Assembly (NCBI GenBank): GCA_964468125.1
Contig: CAYXVF010000044.1
Coordinates: forward strand, 1-49,339
Length of the DNA: 49,339 nt
Source: CAYXVF01 sp964468125
GTDB taxonomy: Bacteria; Myxococcota; XYA12-FULL-58-9; CAYXVF01
Direction of reading: 5' to 3'
In this document: positions 25,553 through 33,983 of the stretch, one piece after another
Position numbering within the stretch: position 1 is the stretch's first letter
How the letters are laid out: every line of letters starts with the position of its first letter
The notes under the pieces: generated by a model
Databases searched by the model: none
Told to the model about the DNA's origin: nothing
Seen by the model: only the letters and a program-made list of their open reading frames with translations
Position numbers and translations under genes: made by a program

Positions 25553-26371
25553 ATGATCGATGACGTGAAGAAGATCCTCCTGGTCGCGAGCGGCAAAGGG
25601 GGAGTTGGCAAATCGACCGTCGCCACCAACCTGGCGATAGCGTTGTCCAAACAGGGCCACGTCACCGGCTTGGTGGACGTCGACATCTACGGCCCATCGC
25701 TGCCGACCATGATGGGATCCGTCGGGGCACCCCAAACCGACGGCAAAGCGATTTACCCGCCCAAGAAGTTCGGCGTAAAGGTCATGTCTATCGGCTACCT
25801 CGTCGAAGAGGGGCAAGCGATGGTCTGGCGCGGGCCCATGCTCGCGGGCGCGGCCCTCCAGCTATTCAACGACGTGAATTGGGGAGCGCTCGATTACCTC
25901 GTGGTCGACCTTCCTCCCGGCACCGGTGACATCCAGCTCTCCTTGAGCCAACAGCTCAAGGTCACCGGCGCGGTGCTCGTCACCACTCCCCAGCAGGTCG
26001 CGGTCGCCGATGTGGTGCGCGCCAAGGCGATGTTCGACAAGGTCCGGATCAAGACGCTCGGCGTGGTCGAGAACATGAGCTACTTCGTCGCTCCGGATAC
26101 GGGCACGCGCTACGACATCTTCGGTAGCGGCGGCGGTGAGCGGGTGGCCGCGGACCTCGAAGTTCCGCTCCTCGGCAAGGTTCCGATCGAGCCGGCCGTG
26201 CGCGAGTGCGGGGACGGTGGCGAACCGGTCGTGAGCAAGTACGCCAACAGCGAGAGCGCAAAGGCCTTCATGGCTCTCGCCGGTGAAGTGGATCAGCTCG
26301 CGGAAGCCGCGGCGAAGGAGCGCGCAGAGAAGGACAAGCGAAAGAGCATCCTTCCCATCGTCGGCGGGTGA
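25553..26371 (+). CDS. Mrp/ApbC-type P-loop ATPase without the CxxC motif
   Basis: This 272-residue protein is of the Mrp/NBP35 family, which loads iron-sulfur clusters on target proteins. The deviant Walker A ASGKGGVGKST (13-22), DVDIYGPSLP, DLPPGTGD and VVENMSYFV are all present. Where ApbC proteins have a CxxC for the bridging cluster, this one has APDT (180-183, in VAPDTGTRYDIFG). The usual N-terminal MIP18-like domain is also missing. It may bind a cluster in another way or do something else. ATG 25553 has AGGAGTGGAG just upstream. Confidence 0.85.
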   Translation: MIDDVKKILLVASGKGGVGKSTVATNLAIALSKQGHVTGLVDVDIYGPSLPTMMGSVGAPQTDGKAIYPPKKFGVKVMSIGYLVEEGQAMVWRGPMLAGAALQLFNDVNWGALDYLVVDLPPGTGDIQLSLSQQLKVTGAVLVTTPQQVAVADVVRAKAMFDKVRIKTLGVVENMSYFVAPDTGTRYDIFGSGGGERVAADLEVPLLGKVPIEPAVRECGDGGEPVVSKYANSESAKAFMALAGEVDQLAEAAAKERAEKDKRKSILPIVGG

Positions 26372-26413
26372 GCGCTTTGACGGCGCCCGACTCCCTGGTA
26401 GCTTCCGCGGGCT

Positions 26414-27781
26414 ATGAGTCGTTCTTTGCTTCGATTTCAGTTCCACCTCTGGCTTCTTGCCGCCGCCGTCGGCTGCGCCTCTACCGCGGCGTCCCGCGAC
26501 GTGGCGCCGATCGAGGTCTCCGAGCTCAAGCTCGCGACTCTCACCGTCCAGGATGGCGCGGACCGCACTCTCCAGCAGCTGGACGTGAACGGCGACGGGA
26601 CAGTCAATGGCGAAGACGTGGAAGTCTTTGAGAATCTTTCCCGTTCCGCACGCGAGGAGCTCGCGCGACGGGGGCTGCCTCGCGACTTTGGAGTGTTTTA
26701 CCCCGGCCCGGAAAACGCGGAAGTCCCGGTCTTTACACGGGTGACCCACCGCGGTGGTGAGTTCAATGTCGCCGGTTTGAAAAAAGAAAGCGAGCTTCAC
26801 GAGCTCGCGGTGGAGTCGCGCTGGGCTGCCCGGCAAGCGGCTCTCGCAGCGCTCGGCGCGAAGGATGCGACTCGGGTCCGGGACATTGGCGCGCAATGGT
26901 TTTCTTCCCTCGGAACGGATACGCACGACCCATCCGATCTCTGCGACCGTTTGCTCGGGCTCGATACGCAGGCCTTTGACGACGCAAAGATCGAGCGCGT
27001 GGTGCTGCTCGATCTGGACAAGACCGTTTGGGCCGGAAACATCATCGACCCGTTTCTCGCCGTCTTGATCGAAGACGAGCTCGTCACCCACGACGCCCAT
27101 CCGCGGCTGAAGGCCTTCCTCAAGACCGTTCCTGGCATCGACCCATCGGTTGTCGATGCAAATACGCCAGCGGAGAACGCACGCCTCTTTCGCAAACACA
27201 CGATCGACGAAACGCTCCCGAAGGAGCAGCGCATCAGCGCAAAAGATGGATTCTTCGAGACCGTAGCGCTGATCAACGGTCTGACTCGGGAGGAAGCGTC
27301 ACGCGCGGCGAAGAAGGCGATCGACGAAGGCGCGCTCGGAATGCGTGGGATTCGCCAGGAAATTTTCGATGCGGACGGCTGCTCCATGGCGATGCTGATC
27401 GATGGGCTCCAGACCGCGGGTTTCGAGGTCTATCTGCTCTCGGCCACCCTGGATTTTCTCGCGTTTGCGGCCGCGGACGTGCTCGGCGTCCCGCGCGACA
27501 AAACCATAGGGAGCCCCCTGGAGGTCAAAGATGATCGCTATACTGGAGAGGTGGTGTTGAGTACCTATGGAATCAAAGGGTCTGTCACGCGAGCCTGGTT
27601 GCCGAGCCCGCCCTTGATGGTGTTCGGCGACAGCGCGTCGAGTGACGTTCCCATGATGCTCGAGGCGTACGGAGCAGCGTTCATGATGAATCCTGGCGAG
27701 CGAATGCTGCAGAAGGACGCCGAGCTGGCCGGCGGGCGCTTCATCGCGCTCGAGTGGCCGGGGGTGATCGGTGGTCCGTGA
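26414..27781 (+). CDS. lipoprotein HAD-superfamily phosphatase with EF-hand-like loop
   Basis: This 455-residue protein has a lipoprotein signal (LWLLAAAVGC, Cys21). Next is one EF-hand/dockerin-like calcium loop DVNGDGTVNGEDVE (57-70), followed by a HAD phosphatase domain. Motif I is LLDLDKTVWAGN (D200/D202/T204), motif II SATLDF and motif III/IV VFGDSASSDVPMM. The helical cap lies between. The expected product is a membrane-anchored periplasmic or surface phosphatase. The substrate is unknown, though the IB-like layout resembles phosphoserine phosphatase. The next gene overlaps its end by 11 nt. Confidence 0.75.
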   Translation: MSRSLLRFQFHLWLLAAAVGCASTAASRDVAPIEVSELKLATLTVQDGADRTLQQLDVNGDGTVNGEDVEVFENLSRSAREELARRGLPRDFGVFYPGPENAEVPVFTRVTHRGGEFNVAGLKKESELHELAVESRWAARQAALAALGAKDATRVRDIGAQWFSSLGTDTHDPSDLCDRLLGLDTQAFDDAKIERVVLLDLDKTVWAGNIIDPFLAVLIEDELVTHDAHPRLKAFLKTVPGIDPSVVDANTPAENARLFRKHTIDETLPKEQRISAKDGFFETVALINGLTREEASRAAKKAIDEGALGMRGIRQEIFDADGCSMAMLIDGLQTAGFEVYLLSATLDFLAFAAADVLGVPRDKTIGSPLEVKDDRYTGEVVLSTYGIKGSVTRAWLPSPPLMVFGDSASSDVPMMLEAYGAAFMMNPGERMLQKDAELAGGRFIALEWPGVIGGP

Positions 27782-28286
27782 AACGCTCCTTGGGCTCGCG
27801 CTCGTGAGCCAGGCGGTCGCCTGCGGCTTCGATGCGTGCGGCAGTGCCGCGGAGAGCACCGCCGGAACCGCTCCAAAGGTGGAGGACCTGCGTCTTGCGA
27901 GCCAGCTCGACGGCGACCCAGCAACGCTCGTCTTCGGGGCCCGATTCACCGACGCGGACGGGAACCTGCGCGATGGCCGCGCGGCCTTTCATCTCAATGG
28001 CTCGAGCAACCCAGACGTCGAGTTCGCGCTTTCGGAAGTATTTCGCCAGTCGGCGTTGCCCGTTGACGCGAGGGGCGGCGAGCTCGCCTTGACCCTGCGC
28101 TTGGTCCAGGCCGTAGACGACGATAGCGACCTTCGACTCGGCCTGCGGTTGATCGACGAAGCGGAACAACCGAGCAACTGTTATCCTCTCGAGCTCGAGT
28201 TCACGGTCGCCGATGCCGCCCTCGACCTCGAACGCCGCGCCACCGAGCTGTTCGCTCTCATGTGGCCATCCGGGAGCAATCAATGA
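27771..28286 (+). CDS. secreted hypothetical protein
   Basis: This 171-residue protein has an N-terminal signal (LLGLALVSQAVACGFDACG), possibly a lipoprotein signal with the Cys of AVAC. The body looks beta-rich (LVFGARFTDADGNLRDGRAA, LALTLRLVQAVDDDSDLRLG), like an Ig-type or C2-like sandwich. No family is recognised. GTG 27771 overlaps the HAD gene, and the stop overlaps the next ATG (ATGA). The three genes therefore look like one translational unit. Confidence 0.6.
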   Translation: MVRETLLGLALVSQAVACGFDACGSAAESTAGTAPKVEDLRLASQLDGDPATLVFGARFTDADGNLRDGRAAFHLNGSSNPDVEFALSEVFRQSALPVDARGGELALTLRLVQAVDDDSDLRLGLRLIDEAEQPSNCYPLELEFTVADAALDLERRATELFALMWPSGSNQ

Positions 28287-28762
28287 GCGACGAGCCAGGC
28301 AATGACGATCACGAGCTCGAAAACGAACACGACGAAGACGCAGACGATTACGAGTACGTCGACGTCGACGACGACTACGAGGACAAGGAATACGAAGTCG
28401 AGGGTGGCCCGGCCCGGGCGGTCGCCGATTCGCTCCGCAAGGTCCTGGTCAACGGTCTGAGCGCGGTGTTGATGACCGAAGAAGGGATTCGGCAAGTCGT
28501 GAGCGACCTGCGGCTGCCAAAGGACGCCGTGGGATATCTGTCGCAGCAGGCGGAGCGCTCGCGGCGCGAGGTCTCGCGCATCGTCGGCGAGGAAGTGAAG
28601 CGCTTCCTTCACAACACGGATATGGCGGGACTCCTTCGAAAGTCTCTCAGTGGCATGAAGGTCGAGGTGCGCGCCGAGCTCAAGTTCAACGAAGACATGA
28701 GCGTAGACGCCCAGGTGACGACTGCGCGCGCAGCGCCTGACGACGACAAGAAGAAGAAGTAG
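28283..28762 (+). CDS. hypothetical protein with acidic N-terminus
   Basis: This 159-residue protein begins at ATG 28283, which overlaps the previous stop. Residues 1-45 are almost all Asp/Glu/Tyr. Residues 45-130 form an amphipathic helical region (VADSLRKVLVNGLSAVLM, YLSQQAERSRREVSRIVGEE) that resembles polyhydroxyalkanoate phasin-like or chaperone-like helical proteins. The tail is lysine-rich. I cannot name a family. Confidence 0.6.
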   Translation: MSDEPGNDDHELENEHDEDADDYEYVDVDDDYEDKEYEVEGGPARAVADSLRKVLVNGLSAVLMTEEGIRQVVSDLRLPKDAVGYLSQQAERSRREVSRIVGEEVKRFLHNTDMAGLLRKSLSGMKVEVRAELKFNEDMSVDAQVTTARAAPDDDKKKK

Positions 28763-28783
28763 ATCTAGAATCGAGACGGGCCG

Positions 28784-31700
28784 GTGCGGCTGCTCATCTT
28801 CACATTCGCATCGCTCCTCGCGGCTGCAGAGGAGCCAGCGGACGGCTCAGCCGGCGCCATCGCGGCGCCGGAGCGTTCGGTCGACGTGCCTCTTCACTAT
28901 CTTCCACCGGGCTGCGTCAGCGGCAGCGGCTACTACAACATCACCGTGCCCTCCGCGTACTTCGAGTATTTCGCGGATTCAGAGGGGAGCGTCAGATCGC
29001 CGGGCGTGGGCGAGGGCCTGCTCTACGACGGGCGGCGTTGGCTGATTCCATGGCGCAATCTGAATCGGTACCGCGACGTGCGCGAGTTGATCGCGGCACC
29101 GGAAAGCTTCGAACGCGTCGTGTTGCACTACGACCTGCCGGTCCTCGTAGGGGCGCAGGAGTTTGCGTTTCAGTACCCGCTCGAAGGCGGGCGTGACTGG
29201 CTTGAGGTGCTGGAGCCACGCACGATGGCGAGGGGCGAATTTCCGACCATGCAGCGTGAGCTGATGCGCTTGGCGCTCTATCGCAACGCCAAAGGGCTCA
29301 GGGTCCTCGCGCTCGAGCCGATCACCATGCCCGACGGTGAGCCGATCAGCACGAACCTGTTCGATTACACGCCGTCTCGGGGTGTTCGTCTGCGGCTCGA
29401 GTCTGAAGACGGTGACAGTGCCGTTTATTCGATCGGCCGTCTCGTGCTTCGGGGGTCGCGAACGGTAGCCGAGCTCAATCGCCTCAGAGAGGAGAGCGGA
29501 CCACGGATTCTGCTTCACACGGGCTCGGTCGTGCGGCGCTTTTCACCCGAGCCGATTCGGAGCTTCTGCGCCGAGGTCCTCGGGGCTCTGGGGCCGAGCG
29601 CAACCGTTCCCGGCACTGGCGATCTCGGCCTTGGGGTCGAGCGGCTGAAGAGTTTCGCCGAGCGCTATGAGCTCCCCTACGTAGCGGCGAATCTCGCAAT
29701 CGCCGCAGACAAATCGAGGCCCTTTCCGAGCTTCACCCTCGAGACTCTCAACGGCCTGACCGTTGCCATCGTGGGAATCGTGACCCGCGATGAAATCCGC
29801 GGTCTCCCCCTCTCCGTACGAGACGATTGGGTCGTCGAGAACGAGGCGCGTGCCCTCGAGCGCGCGCTCGAAGAGGTGCGGGACACGCTGGGGCGTCGCC
29901 CCGATCTGACGGTCCTTCTCGCGGACGGCCTCAATACGGGGTTGTGGAAGGGCGTACGGGGCATCGATGTCGCACTCGCGAGCTTCTCCAACGAAGACGA
30001 CCGCTACTTCCGAACGGTCACAGAGCTGAAAGAACGGCCCGAGGGGATCACCGACGGAAGCCACTTTGAAATTCCTGCGATGGCCGTGCTCGCAGGGCGT
30101 CACTCCATCGGCAAGGTGGTCGCCCACTTTGAGCCGCGCGGACTGGGGCGTCCGCTGCGTCTCTATCGGATCGAGCACGACAGTTTCTCGGTTTTGGAGG
30201 GGGGACCGCGGGAGACGGAGATCGAGGAGCGGCTCCGTTCGCTCGAAGAGGATCAGCTCGAAGTGAACGCCGAGATCGTGCTCGCCGACCCGGCGAGCGC
30301 TGTGGAAAACGACGACGAGCTGCAGGAGCTCGTCTATGGCCAGCAGGTCCTGCGTGGCGATCGATTCGTGCGCTACGACCGCGCCTTTCCCCCCGTCTTC
30401 AGCGACGCGCTCTGGATGCGCTTTGTTACCAACACGATGCTCCTCGAGCTCGAGGGCGAAGTGGCGCTGAGCCGGAACTTGAAGCGCACGGCGATGACGG
30501 TGGGGCGGGTCCAGAGGCGCTACGTGAAGGACTGGTTGCGCACGGTTGATTCGGTCCGGGTGGTCGCCCTCAAGGGCTCCGACCTGCAAAAAATCGCCAA
30601 ACGCATCGAACGCCAGACCCCGGGGAGCAGCATTCCTCCCAGCCAGTTCATCTTCGCCGCGGGGCTCGACAGCACGAGCAAGAAGGTGCGCAACCGACCG
30701 ATCAAACCGGAGCAGCGCTATCGGGTGGTGCTCACCGATGCGGTAATGCGCCTGATCGACGACGTGGACTTCAGTGCCTACGCCGCGGATGAACGCTTCG
30801 TGTCTCGAGACGGGCTCGCCTTTGCCAGTGACGAGGGCGAGCCACTCTTCCTGTCGGACCTGGTGGAGCAAAGTGTGATCGAAGAGAGCGCGCGCGTGAA
30901 CCCGGTACAACAGCGGGTCTTTCTCGAACACCACCTGGAAAACTACGCAATGTTGCGTGACTTCAAGTGGTCCGCCAACGTCGAGGAGATGTCGCTCCGT
31001 GGGTCGCGCTACGTCAACAATGGCTCGGTCAATGCCCTGTCGGGCTCGCTGCAGACGCGATTGACGACTCAGGACAACTACAACTTCGATCTGCGCTCAC
31101 GGCTGCGCGCCACCTTCGATGGTCCCGAGCTCGCATGGGACAACCGGCTCCGTCTCGAGCTATCGCAGCTCGTGTTCGATTCGGACACGGGAAACGACAG
31201 GCAGGAGCCGAGCGACGACATCGTCTTCACCACTGAGTTGCGATTCAACTCGCTGCAGGTCGGAGTGTTGGGCTCTGGCATCGATGTGAATCCCTTCGTG
31301 CAGGCGGTGACCGACTCGGAGTTTACTCCGACCACCAATCCGGACACGGGGGCGGAGAACCCGCGGCAGCTGCTCCTGCGAGGTCTGTTGGGACTCGTGG
31401 CCCAACCCGGATCGGTCTTGAGTGAAGTGCGCTTGGGTGCGGTTTTCGAGCGGGACACGGTGAACGCGATCAACGAGCTCGGTCTTCAAACGAGCTACGA
31501 GCTGCGCTGGCGGCTACTCCCGGAGCTGACCTGGGAGAGTACGCTCGAGGCCCGCTATTTCTTTCCGAGTAGCAGCGACGACGAAACGACCCTCGGTCTC
31601 ATCGTACAAGCGGTGAATCGTTTCTTGGTGCCGGTCGGCGGGCTCTTCGACTTCTTCGCCTACGTCGACCTCTACGCGGCTCGCGGCAAGGTGGAATCGA

Positions 31701-31816
31701 CGCGCTCCCTCGGAGCGAGCTGGGACATTGGCGCGGGAATCGACGTGGCGCGTCTCTTCACCACATCACGTTCCCACAACCCGCGGTCTTCGTTTTTTGA
31801 AAGACTGCTAGAGTGA
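28784..31816 (+). CDS. 5'-nucleotidase-like protein fused to an outer-membrane beta-barrel
   Basis: This 1010-residue protein has a signal peptide (MRLLIFTFASLLAAAEE). The middle (about 240-480) follows the UshA/5'-nucleotidase fold: TGDLGLGVERLKSFAERYELPYVAANL and LTVAIVGIVTRDE. Residues about 540-700 resemble the 5'-nucleotidase C-terminal domain (KGSDLQKIAKRIE and KPEQRYRVVLTDAVM). The metal-binding motifs (DxH, GNHE, GHxH) are not seen, so it may be inactive. Residues about 725-1010 are amphipathic strands ending in a barrel-like tail (WSANVEEMSLRGSRYV, FDLRSRLRATF). GTG 28784 is the start. Confidence 0.6.
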   Translation: MRLLIFTFASLLAAAEEPADGSAGAIAAPERSVDVPLHYLPPGCVSGSGYYNITVPSAYFEYFADSEGSVRSPGVGEGLLYDGRRWLIPWRNLNRYRDVRELIAAPESFERVVLHYDLPVLVGAQEFAFQYPLEGGRDWLEVLEPRTMARGEFPTMQRELMRLALYRNAKGLRVLALEPITMPDGEPISTNLFDYTPSRGVRLRLESEDGDSAVYSIGRLVLRGSRTVAELNRLREESGPRILLHTGSVVRRFSPEPIRSFCAEVLGALGPSATVPGTGDLGLGVERLKSFAERYELPYVAANLAIAADKSRPFPSFTLETLNGLTVAIVGIVTRDEIRGLPLSVRDDWVVENEARALERALEEVRDTLGRRPDLTVLLADGLNTGLWKGVRGIDVALASFSNEDDRYFRTVTELKERPEGITDGSHFEIPAMAVLAGRHSIGKVVAHFEPRGLGRPLRLYRIEHDSFSVLEGGPRETEIEERLRSLEEDQLEVNAEIVLADPASAVENDDELQELVYGQQVLRGDRFVRYDRAFPPVFSDALWMRFVTNTMLLELEGEVALSRNLKRTAMTVGRVQRRYVKDWLRTVDSVRVVALKGSDLQKIAKRIERQTPGSSIPPSQFIFAAGLDSTSKKVRNRPIKPEQRYRVVLTDAVMRLIDDVDFSAYAADERFVSRDGLAFASDEGEPLFLSDLVEQSVIEESARVNPVQQRVFLEHHLENYAMLRDFKWSANVEEMSLRGSRYVNNGSVNALSGSLQTRLTTQDNYNFDLRSRLRATFDGPELAWDNRLRLELSQLVFDSDTGNDRQEPSDDIVFTTELRFNSLQVGVLGSGIDVNPFVQAVTDSEFTPTTNPDTGAENPRQLLLRGLLGLVAQPGSVLSEVRLGAVFERDTVNAINELGLQTSYELRWRLLPELTWESTLEARYFFPSSSDDETTLGLIVQAVNRFLVPVGGLFDFFAYVDLYAARGKVESTRSLGASWDIGAGIDVARLFTTSRSHNPRSSFFERLLE

Positions 31817-31917
31817 CGAATGGCGCAACGGCTACACCGCTGTTGCCGAACCTCGACCGGTACGGACATACAGTCCGTCTGAATCTTACCGATAGAATTT
31901 CAAATAGGATTTCGAAC

Positions 31918-32244
31918 ATGGACCTCCGCGCGCTGTCGCCTCTTCCTCTTTCGACTTCCCCCGAGCAGGCACGTGAGCTCGGGAAAGCCCACGCCGAGCA
32001 GGCACTCGCCGCACAACCTTGGCTCGCCACCTACGACCCCCCGACCATGGGTGTCTTCCCGAGCCCCTTCTTGCCCGCCAACCCGCTGCTACCGGCGAAC
32101 TGGTCGTGGTTCTTCGGCAATCCACGCTCGGCGACTGGTACACTCGCGAGCATGGCGAAGAGCTCCGGAATGAAGTCGACTGCCGCCTATTGGGAAGGCG
32201 CGAATGCCGCGTTCGTCAAAGCTTGGCACGCAGCTCGGCGCTAG
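31918..32244 (+). CDS. hypothetical protein, phasin-like size
   Basis: This 108-residue protein starts at ATG 31918, preceded by AGGA and an AT-rich stretch that could be a promoter (TAGAAT). Content: a Pro/Leu-rich first half (LSPLPLSTSPEQAREL, FPSPFLPANPLLPANWSWFF) and a short helical tail (YWEGANAAFVKAWHAARR). I do not recognise it. Confidence 0.5.
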   Translation: MDLRALSPLPLSTSPEQARELGKAHAEQALAAQPWLATYDPPTMGVFPSPFLPANPLLPANWSWFFGNPRSATGTLASMAKSSGMKSTAAYWEGANAAFVKAWHAARR

Positions 32245-32268
32245 TTCGAGGTCTGCCGAGCCTGACGC

Positions 32269-32874
32269 CTATCGCTCGACAATGACCGTCAGGCTCATGG
32301 TTCGGGTGTCGAAGGTCGGTGTACGAGACTTTGCGTGGCTGTAGATCGACCCATCGGGCTCGACCTCGTCGAGGCTCAAGCGGATCAAACCGGGCCGCGT
32401 GCAATGCAGGGCGAATCGCGCTCGCGGGGCCGCTTCGTCGACATTCGGTGCGCGCTCGATCTGCCCTGGCCCCTGAAGGGCCCGAGGAGTCCAGCGCAGA
32501 CCGGCAACGCGCCTTTCCTCGAGCTCGAGTCGAACTGTGCTTCCTGGCGCGGTGCGGGCGATCTTGCCGTCGTCTTTGAGCAGGATGGGTCGGGCAGCGA
32601 GCTCTTGCTGCGCCCGTAAGCGCGCTCCAGCGCTGCGCAAATACTCTGAAAATAGAGAACGCGCGCCGTCGGTGGAATTTTCATCGTGGAGCGCGACGAA
32701 TCCCAAGACCACGACGTTGCGCGGCTCGCCCAGGTTCTTGGCCGTGCGGATCATCTTGTGGGCGTCGTGAAAGGTGACGAGGGCGCCGGACTCGAGCAGG
32801 GCGCTCACTCGGGTGACGAGCTCTTCGAGGGTCTTCACCCCAGGAGGTCTAGCGGAGAAGCGAGGCGCGGTCAT
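32269..32874 (-). CDS. hypothetical protein
   Basis: This 201-residue protein has no signal peptide. The first third is helical (VKTLEELVTRVSALLESGAL, HDAHKMIRTAKNLGEPRNVV). The C-terminal 100 residues look like a beta sandwich (GSTVRLELEERRVAGLRWTP, TMSLTVIVER). No catalytic pattern is visible. It is divergent from xerD, 40 nt away, which share the intervening promoter space. Confidence 0.5.
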   Translation of the reverse strand: MTAPRFSARPPGVKTLEELVTRVSALLESGALVTFHDAHKMIRTAKNLGEPRNVVVLGFVALHDENSTDGARSLFSEYLRSAGARLRAQQELAARPILLKDDGKIARTAPGSTVRLELEERRVAGLRWTPRALQGPGQIERAPNVDEAAPRARFALHCTRPGLIRLSLDEVEPDGSIYSHAKSRTPTFDTRTMSLTVIVER

Positions 32875-32914
32875 TTTCTTGTGAGCGGGGCGTCCGTCGG
32901 CCTAGTGTCTGGCG

Positions 32915-33811
32915 ATGGAAGTCGCCTGTGACCTCTACCTCGACTGGCTCCAAGTCGAGCGCAACCTTTCGGAACGCACGGTGGAGGCCTATGCGCGCGA
33001 TCTCGCGCGTTTTCGCGCGTCGATGGGGCGACAGGGGCTCGCGGTGCTCAAAGAGGTGGAGCAGGTGCACGTTGCCCGTTGGCTTCGTGAGCTCGGCGAG
33101 GAGGGGCTCGCCGCGTCTTCGCAGGCCCGTGCGCTCTCGGCGGTTCGACAGCTCTTTTCGTTTTACGTTCGCAAGGGCGACCAGAAGCACAACCCCGCCC
33201 GCGAGGTTCGTGGACCTCGACCGAAACGCGCGTTGCCGACGGTGTTGAGCCGGGACGAGATGGCCCGGCTCCTCCTTGCCCCAGACGTGAAGACCGCGCG
33301 GGGCCAGCGCGACCGAGCGGCCCTCGAGCTCATGTACGCCTCCGGCTTGCGCGCGAGCGAGCTCTGTTTGCTTCAGCTCGATGACCTCCACCTGGAGCTC
33401 GGTGTCGTTAGACCGCGCGGCAAGGGCGGCAAGGAGCGCGTCGTGCCCATGGGGGACATCGCGCGCCAAACCCTGGAGCACTACCTGAGCGAAGGGCGAC
33501 TGCAGCTGCTTCGGGGCCGGCCGAGCCCCTTCGTGTTCATCGGCAATCGCGCAAAGGCGCTCTCCCGGATGGCGCTCTTTAAAATCGTTCGGCGCTACGC
33601 GGGTGCGGTGGGCATTCAGAAAGAGCTCTCGCCGCACAAGCTGCGCCACGCTTTCGCGACCCACCTCTTGCAGGGCGGCGCCGATCTACGGGCGGTGCAA
33701 CAGATGCTCGGGCACTCGGATATCTCCACGACCGAGATCTACACCCACGTCGATCGTGCGCGGCTCAAGCAGTCGGTCGACCGCTACCATCCGCTTGGCT
33801 CTGAAACCTGA
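32915..33811 (+). CDS. xerD: tyrosine recombinase XerD/XerC
   Basis: This 298-residue site-specific recombinase resolves chromosome dimers at dif. It has an N-terminal SAM-like DNA-binding domain (YLDWLQVERNLSERTVEAYA) and a catalytic domain. The catalytic residues are Arg in YASGLRASEL, Lys in RGKGGKERVV, HxxR in SPHKLRHAFATHLL, His in LGHSDISTTEIYTHV and the Tyr nucleophile in IYTHV. The XerD name is preferred from context: scpA and scpB follow, the common segregation neighbourhood. XerC cannot be excluded from sequence alone. Confidence 0.9.
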   Translation: MEVACDLYLDWLQVERNLSERTVEAYARDLARFRASMGRQGLAVLKEVEQVHVARWLRELGEEGLAASSQARALSAVRQLFSFYVRKGDQKHNPAREVRGPRPKRALPTVLSRDEMARLLLAPDVKTARGQRDRAALELMYASGLRASELCLLQLDDLHLELGVVRPRGKGGKERVVPMGDIARQTLEHYLSEGRLQLLRGRPSPFVFIGNRAKALSRMALFKIVRRYAGAVGIQKELSPHKLRHAFATHLLQGGADLRAVQQMLGHSDISTTEIYTHVDRARLKQSVDRYHPLGSET

Positions 33812-33920
33812 AGCTCACTGAAAGATCTCGGTTTTTTCTGCGCAAAGGGCGATCGCCCCATCCCTCTCGACGGTCTCTTCCACCTTGCGCACCAGTCCGC
33901 GAACCCGATAAGCCCTTAAC

Positions 33921-33939
33921 AGGGGAGCGATCCCCTTTT
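33921..33939 (+). terminator. intrinsic terminator between xerD and scpA
   Basis: AGGGGA (33921-33926) pairs perfectly with TCCCCT (33931-33936) around a GCGA tetraloop of the GNRA class, followed by TTTT. It lies 110 nt after the xerD stop and 45 nt before the scpA start. It should end xerD transcripts or attenuate read-through. Confidence 0.55.
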
Positions 33940-33983
33940 GGTCCGAAATTCTCTCACACGACCGCAGGGATAGGGCAGCTCGA

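Noticed and set aside
33847..33858. Perfect palindrome GGGCGATCGCCC
   Set aside because: A 12-bp palindrome containing GCGATCGC is likely in GC-rich DNA; single copy and no linked structure.
33815..33983. Possible minus-strand peptide (ending VERDGAIALCAEKTEIFQ) between xerD and scpA
   Set aside because: It looks protein-like at its end but has no start signal, crosses the terminator hairpin and runs back into scpA; not enough support.
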